A stretch of 64,000 nucleotides of DNA. Source: JBPCMN01 sp013695115. Lineage in GTDB: Bacteria; Actinomycetota; Acidimicrobiia; IMCC26256; JACDBD01. The DNA lies in NCBI GenBank assembly GCA_051002235.1, contig JBPCMN010000069.1, forward strand, positions 1 to 64,000. The letters run 5' to 3'. The position numbers and the translations under genes were made by a program. Positions 60,729-64,000 of the stretch are shown piece after piece; position 1 is the first letter of the stretch; every line of letters starts with the position of its first letter. Under the pieces are notes generated by a model, which ran no database searches, had not been told where the DNA came from, and was given only the letters and a program-made list of their open reading frames with translations.

Positions 60729-61064
60729 CTACCGGTCGTCGCCGGGACCCTCGTCCTCGCCGGCGCCGTCCGACTCGCTGCCGACGACGTTGAAGTTCTC
60801 GTCGAGCTGCACGTCGACCTGGGTGCCGTCGTCGAGGGTGACCTCGACCTCGTAGAGGCTCTCCTCGTCGCCGACCTCGGTCTCGGTGACGGTGCCGCCG
60901 CCGGTCTCCGCGAGCGCGGCCGCCTTGGCCTGCTCGAGGGCACCGCCGGTGATCGGGGCCTCGTTGTCGTCGCCGCCGCCACCGGCGATGGCGATTCCGG
61001 TCCCCGTACCGAGGGCCACCACTGCGGCAGCCCCGGCGATGAGGATCTTCGTTCGACCTTGCAT
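60729..61064 (-). CDS. Exported acidic protein with PepSY-like domain
   Basis: A 111-residue protein: signal peptide/anchor (RTKILIAGAAAVVALGTGTG), then a PepSY-like domain (ALEQAKAAALAETGGGTVTE, LYEVEVTLDDGTQVDVQLDE) and a Glu/Asp/Gly tail. Such proteins bind and inhibit peptidases or sense at the envelope. AGGAGG precedes the ATG at 61064. It is divergent from an OmpR-type two-component pair, a common layout in which the PepSY protein is the regulated or sensed partner. Confidence 0.78.
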   Translation of the reverse strand: MQGRTKILIAGAAAVVALGTGTGIAIAGGGGDDNEAPITGGALEQAKAAALAETGGGTVTETEVGDEESLYEVEVTLDDGTQVDVQLDENFNVVGSESDGAGEDEGPGDDR

Positions 61065-61202
61065 CGGTCCTCCTGCTGGATTCGTCGTTTCTTCGGTCTT
61101 CGTGAGCATGCCGGACCGGCGCTGAACCCACCCTGAACGTTCGCTATTTCAGCCTGCGTTCAGGTACCAATGACGAGTGTAATGGGGGAGGAGCCCGGGC
61201 TG

Positions 61203-61880
61203 ATGCGAGTACTGGTGGTCGAGGACGAGCCCAAAGTGGCCGCCGCGGTCAAGCGCGGGCTCGAAGGGGAAGGCCTCGCGGTCGACGTGGCCGGCGACGG
61301 CGTCGACGGGCTCTGGATGGCCACCGAGCACGAGTACGACGCGATCGTGCTGGACATCATGTTGCCGGGGAAGAACGGCTTCGACGTGTGCGCGGCGCTC
61401 CGGGAGGCAGGGAACTGGACGCCGGTCCTGATGCTGACGGCCAAGGACGGCGACCTCGACGAGGCCGAGGCGCTCGACACCGGCGCCGACGACTACCTCA
61501 CCAAGCCGTTCTCCTTCGTTGTGCTGGTCGCCCACGTCCGCGCCCTGCTCCGGCGGGCCAACCGCAGCGCGCCTGCACCGATCGAGGCCGGTGACCTGCG
61601 CGTCGACCCCGCCCGGCACCGCTGCTGGCGCGGTGACGCGGAGATCACGTTGACGGCGCGCGAGTTCGCGGTGCTGGAGTTCCTCATTCGCCGGGCGGGG
61701 GAGGTCATCCCGAAGTTGCGCCTCCTCGAGGGCGTGTGGGACTACGAATTCGACGGCGACCCGAACATCGTGGAGGTCTACATCCGGCATCTCCGCCGCA
61801 AGATCGACGAGCCGTTCGGCCGCAAGGCCATCGAGACCGTCCGAGGCGCCGGGTACCGCCTCGCTGCTGATGGCGGCTAA
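61203..61880 (+). CDS. OmpR-family response regulator
   Basis: A 225-residue two-component regulator. The receiver domain has the phosphoacceptor Asp in YDAIVLDIMLPGKNGFDV and the switch Lys in DDYLTKPFSF; the winged-helix domain contains ITLTAREFAVLEFLIRRAGE and VEVYIRHLRRKIDEPFGRKA. GGAGGAG precedes the ATG at 61203. It overlaps the kinase gene by 11 nt. Confidence 0.93.
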   Translation: MRVLVVEDEPKVAAAVKRGLEGEGLAVDVAGDGVDGLWMATEHEYDAIVLDIMLPGKNGFDVCAALREAGNWTPVLMLTAKDGDLDEAEALDTGADDYLTKPFSFVVLVAHVRALLRRANRSAPAPIEAGDLRVDPARHRCWRGDAEITLTAREFAVLEFLIRRAGEVIPKLRLLEGVWDYEFDGDPNIVEVYIRHLRRKIDEPFGRKAIETVRGAGYRLAADGG

Positions 61881-63162
61881 CGCGGGCAGGCGCCGCCTGC
61901 GCCGGGTGTTCGGGAGCGTCCGGTTCCGCATCACCGCGGTTGCGACGGGTGTCGTGGCGCTCGTGCTGGTCGGCACCGCGGTGTGGTCGGTGGGGACCCA
62001 GCGTCGGGCGCTGACCAACGTCATCGACGACCGGGTGGAGCAGCGGGCCGACGACATCACCGCGCTGGTCTCGGGAGGCACGATCGAGGAGCCACTGGCG
62101 CGGGAGTACGACGACGACGGCCTCGCTCAGCTCGTGGCGGCCGGCGGCGACGTGGTGGCTGCCAGCCCCAACATCGCCGGCGACCCCGCGGTGGCGGAGC
62201 CGCCCCCGCCCGGCCGGCGAGCGCGCGTCACGACAGTCGACAACCTCCCGCTCGGGGATCCGGGTGCCGAGTTCCGGCTCCTGGCCCGCCGGATCGAGGG
62301 ACCGGCTGGTCGCTACGTGCTCTACGTCGCCGGTGAACTCGATGACGCCAACGAGAGTGTTGCCGTCCTCAGGCGCAATCTCTCGGTCGCGTTCCCGGGA
62401 GTCCTCGTCGTTGTCGCCGCGATCATCTGGTTCGTGGTCGATCGCTCGCTCCGCCGGGTGGAGGCGGCACACCAACGGCAGCAGCGCTTCGTCGCCGACG
62501 CGTCTCACGAGTTGCGCACGCCGCTCACGAGCATCCGGTCGGAGCTCGAGGTGGATCTCGCTCATCCCGAGCAGCGCGACCTCGGCGCGACGCAGCGAAG
62601 CGTGCTCGAGGAGACCGTGCGGCTCCAGCGATTGGTGGACGACCTGCTGTACCTGGCGCGCAGCGACGCCGGCGCCGCCGGGTTGCGGCACGATTCGGTG
62701 GACCTCGATGAGGTCGTGCTGGAGGAAGCTCGCACCGTGCGCGCCCGCCGGGATCTCGAGGTGGACACCGCGGCGGTGTCAGGCGCCCAGGTGATCGGCG
62801 ACGGCGATCAGCTCGGGCGAGTAGTGCGCAACTTGCTGGACAATGCCGAGCGTCACGCCCGCTCACGCGTGACCATCACGCTGGGGGAAGACGGTGCCGG
62901 GGTCGTGTTCGTGGTTGCCGACGACGGTCCTGGCATCCCCGCCGACCAGGCGGCCGGGATCTTCGAGCGGTTCGCGCGCGTGGACGAAGCTCGGGGGCGC
63001 GCCGAGGGCGGCAGCGGACTCGGACTCGCCATCACCCGCGACATCGTGAGCCGCCACGGCGGGACCATCACCGTCGGCCCGAACCATGGCACCGGCGCCC
63101 GCTTCGTCGTTCGCCTCCCGCTCGGCCACGGGTCAGAATCACCACCCGACCCCCCGGAGTGA
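61870..63162 (+). CDS. Sensor histidine kinase
   Basis: A 430-residue membrane kinase, partner of the regulator just upstream. TM1 is near residues 17-40 (ITAVATGVVALVLVGTAVWS), an extracytoplasmic sensor of about 120 residues follows, then TM2 (VAFPGVLVVVAAIIWFVV). The phospho-accepting His is in FVADASHELRTPLTSIRSEL; ATP-binding boxes are NLLDNAERHA, VADDGPGIP and GSGLGLAITRDI. The signal is unknown; the PepSY-like protein may be linked. Confidence 0.93.
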   Translation: MAANAGRRRLRRVFGSVRFRITAVATGVVALVLVGTAVWSVGTQRRALTNVIDDRVEQRADDITALVSGGTIEEPLAREYDDDGLAQLVAAGGDVVAASPNIAGDPAVAEPPPPGRRARVTTVDNLPLGDPGAEFRLLARRIEGPAGRYVLYVAGELDDANESVAVLRRNLSVAFPGVLVVVAAIIWFVVDRSLRRVEAAHQRQQRFVADASHELRTPLTSIRSELEVDLAHPEQRDLGATQRSVLEETVRLQRLVDDLLYLARSDAGAAGLRHDSVDLDEVVLEEARTVRARRDLEVDTAAVSGAQVIGDGDQLGRVVRNLLDNAERHARSRVTITLGEDGAGVVFVVADDGPGIPADQAAGIFERFARVDEARGRAEGGSGLGLAITRDIVSRHGGTITVGPNHGTGARFVVRLPLGHGSESPPDPPE

Positions 63163-63172
63163 AGGAGCGCCC

Positions 63173-63643
63173 ATGAGTCCGGTCAAGCCCATCCCCGACG
63201 GCTACCCCCAGGTCAGCCCGTACCTCGTCGTCGACGACGGCGCCAAGGCCATCGACTTCTACACGAACGTCCTCGGCGCCAAGGAGCGCATGCGCATGCC
63301 CGCGCCGGGTGGCAAGGTCGGGCACGCCGAGCTTCAGCTCGGCGACTCCGTGATCATGCTGGCGGACGCCTTCCCCGACATGGGCCACGAGAGCCCCACG
63401 AAGATCGGTGGCACCCCCGTGACCATCAGCGTGTTCGTCGACGACGTCGACAAGACCTTCGCCACCGCGCTGAAGGCGGGCGCGAAGGAGCTGCGTGCTC
63501 CCGAGAATCAGTTCTACGGCGACCGGTCGGGTCAGTTCGAGGACCCGTTCGGGCACCGTTGGAGCGTGTCAACGCATGTCGAGGACGTACCTCCCGAGGA
63601 GATGAGCAAGCGCGCCGCTGCGATGGCGGAAGCCGGAGGCTGA
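63173..63643 (+). CDS. VOC-superfamily (glyoxalase/PhnB-like) protein
   Basis: A 156-residue protein of the PhnB-like VOC group: PYLVVDDGAKAIDFYTNVLG, GHAELQLGDSVIMLADAFPD, then FYGDRSGQFEDPFGHRWSVS and HVEDVPPEEM. Metal and substrate are unknown. GAAGGAG precedes the ATG, 10 nt after the kinase stop, so it may be the third gene of that operon. Confidence 0.88.
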   Translation: MSPVKPIPDGYPQVSPYLVVDDGAKAIDFYTNVLGAKERMRMPAPGGKVGHAELQLGDSVIMLADAFPDMGHESPTKIGGTPVTISVFVDDVDKTFATALKAGAKELRAPENQFYGDRSGQFEDPFGHRWSVSTHVEDVPPEEMSKRAAAMAEAGG

Positions 63644-63650
63644 CCGCGGG

Positions 63651-64000
63651 ATGGTCAACGCCAAGGATGTCGCCGCCAAGGTCGTGACCGGTTTGCACGA
63701 GGCGATCTTCCGCGCGAGCAAGGGGCGGCTGGCCAACAAGGGCTTCGGCATGCCGGTCGTGATGCTCACCACGACCGGGCGGAAGAGCGGGAAGCCGCGC
63801 ACCACCATGCTGACCTCGCCCGTCCAGGACGGCGAGCGGGTCGTGCTGGTCGCGTCCTGGGGCGGCGACGACCGCCATCCGACCTGGTACCTCAACCTGC
63901 GCGACCAGCCCGCGGTCGAGCTCACCATGGAGGGGAAGACCCAGCCGATGCGGGCCCGGATCGCATCCACAGAGGAGAAGGCCGAGCTCTGGCCGCGCGT
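63651..64000 (+). CDS. Nitroreductase-family deazaflavin-dependent oxidoreductase, cut by the window edge
   Basis: The first 116 codons are present. KGRLANKGFGMPVVMLTTTG with RKSGKPRTTML, then VASWGGDDRHPTWYLNLRDQ, is the DDN/F420-dependent family pattern also seen at 3,544 and in the broken gene at 60,416. It starts 7 nt after the VOC gene stop. Confidence 0.85.
   Translation, partial: MVNAKDVAAKVVTGLHEAIFRASKGRLANKGFGMPVVMLTTTGRKSGKPRTTMLTSPVQDGERVVLVASWGGDDRHPTWYLNLRDQPAVELTMEGKTQPMRARIASTEEKAELWPR

Overview
The window is dense, high-GC bacterial DNA that looks like an actinomycete. The signs are many GTG/TTG starts, F420/deazaflavin-type oxidoreductases, a luciferase-like monooxygenase, SARP/BTAD and LuxR regulators, the uvrC-rapZ-yvcK-gap-pgk-tpiA-secG gene order, an actinobacterial SOS box, and -10 elements placed 6-9 nt before start codons, as in leaderless transcripts. 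A deep-branching class such as Acidimicrobiia is my guess; nothing here proves it.

1-22,968 is conserved core: polA, a methyltransferase, a deazaflavin nitroreductase-like gene, rpsA-coaE, a small secreted protein, uvrB, uvrA (with a perfect LexA-type box), a peptidoglycan hydrolase-like protein, a membrane protein, a second methyltransferase, nadA, then uvrC-rapZ-yvcK-gap-pgk-tpiA-secG. whiA, usually found between yvcK and gap, is missing.

22,969-46,500 is a composite genomic island at a tRNA-Leu(GAG) gene. The last 55 bp of the tRNA region recur exactly at 40,480-40,534, and shorter tRNA-tail copies end at 27,624, 43,769, 44,518 and 46,049. The copies cut the island into modules. Two modules are paralogous: a small secreted protein divergent from a large protein fusing a SARP regulator, an alpha/beta hydrolase and a class III cyclase. 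Copy B is full length. Copy A has a 5' deletion, an IS3-family insertion with an exact 4-bp target duplication, and a 2-nt frameshift. A third copy survives only as an 18-codon relic. The central module (27,625-40,479) carries a relaxase/helicase remnant and the most unusual locus in the window: a LuxR-family ATPase regulator, an 18-bp perfect palindrome, a protein with six 16-residue repeats, a lipoprotein, a YcaO-TfuA fusion and a sulfotransferase, all on one strand. This looks like an undescribed peptide-modification operon (backbone thioamidation plus sulfation). No obvious precursor peptide and no site-specific integrase are visible.

46,500-64,000 is mixed accessory and housekeeping DNA: a VOC protein, an acyl-CoA dehydrogenase-like gene, a truncated DNA polymerase IV, an orphan reverse transcriptase, an AlkZ-like protein, DUF2277, an alcohol dehydrogenase, adenosine deaminase, an Nfu_N-HEAT protein, a luciferase-like monooxygenase, a ferredoxin-cyclase fusion, a family III CoA-transferase, a cold-shock protein, a scar joining a LuxR fragment to a broken nitroreductase-like gene, a PepSY-like secreted protein divergent from an OmpR/histidine kinase pair, and two further enzymes, the last cut by the window edge.
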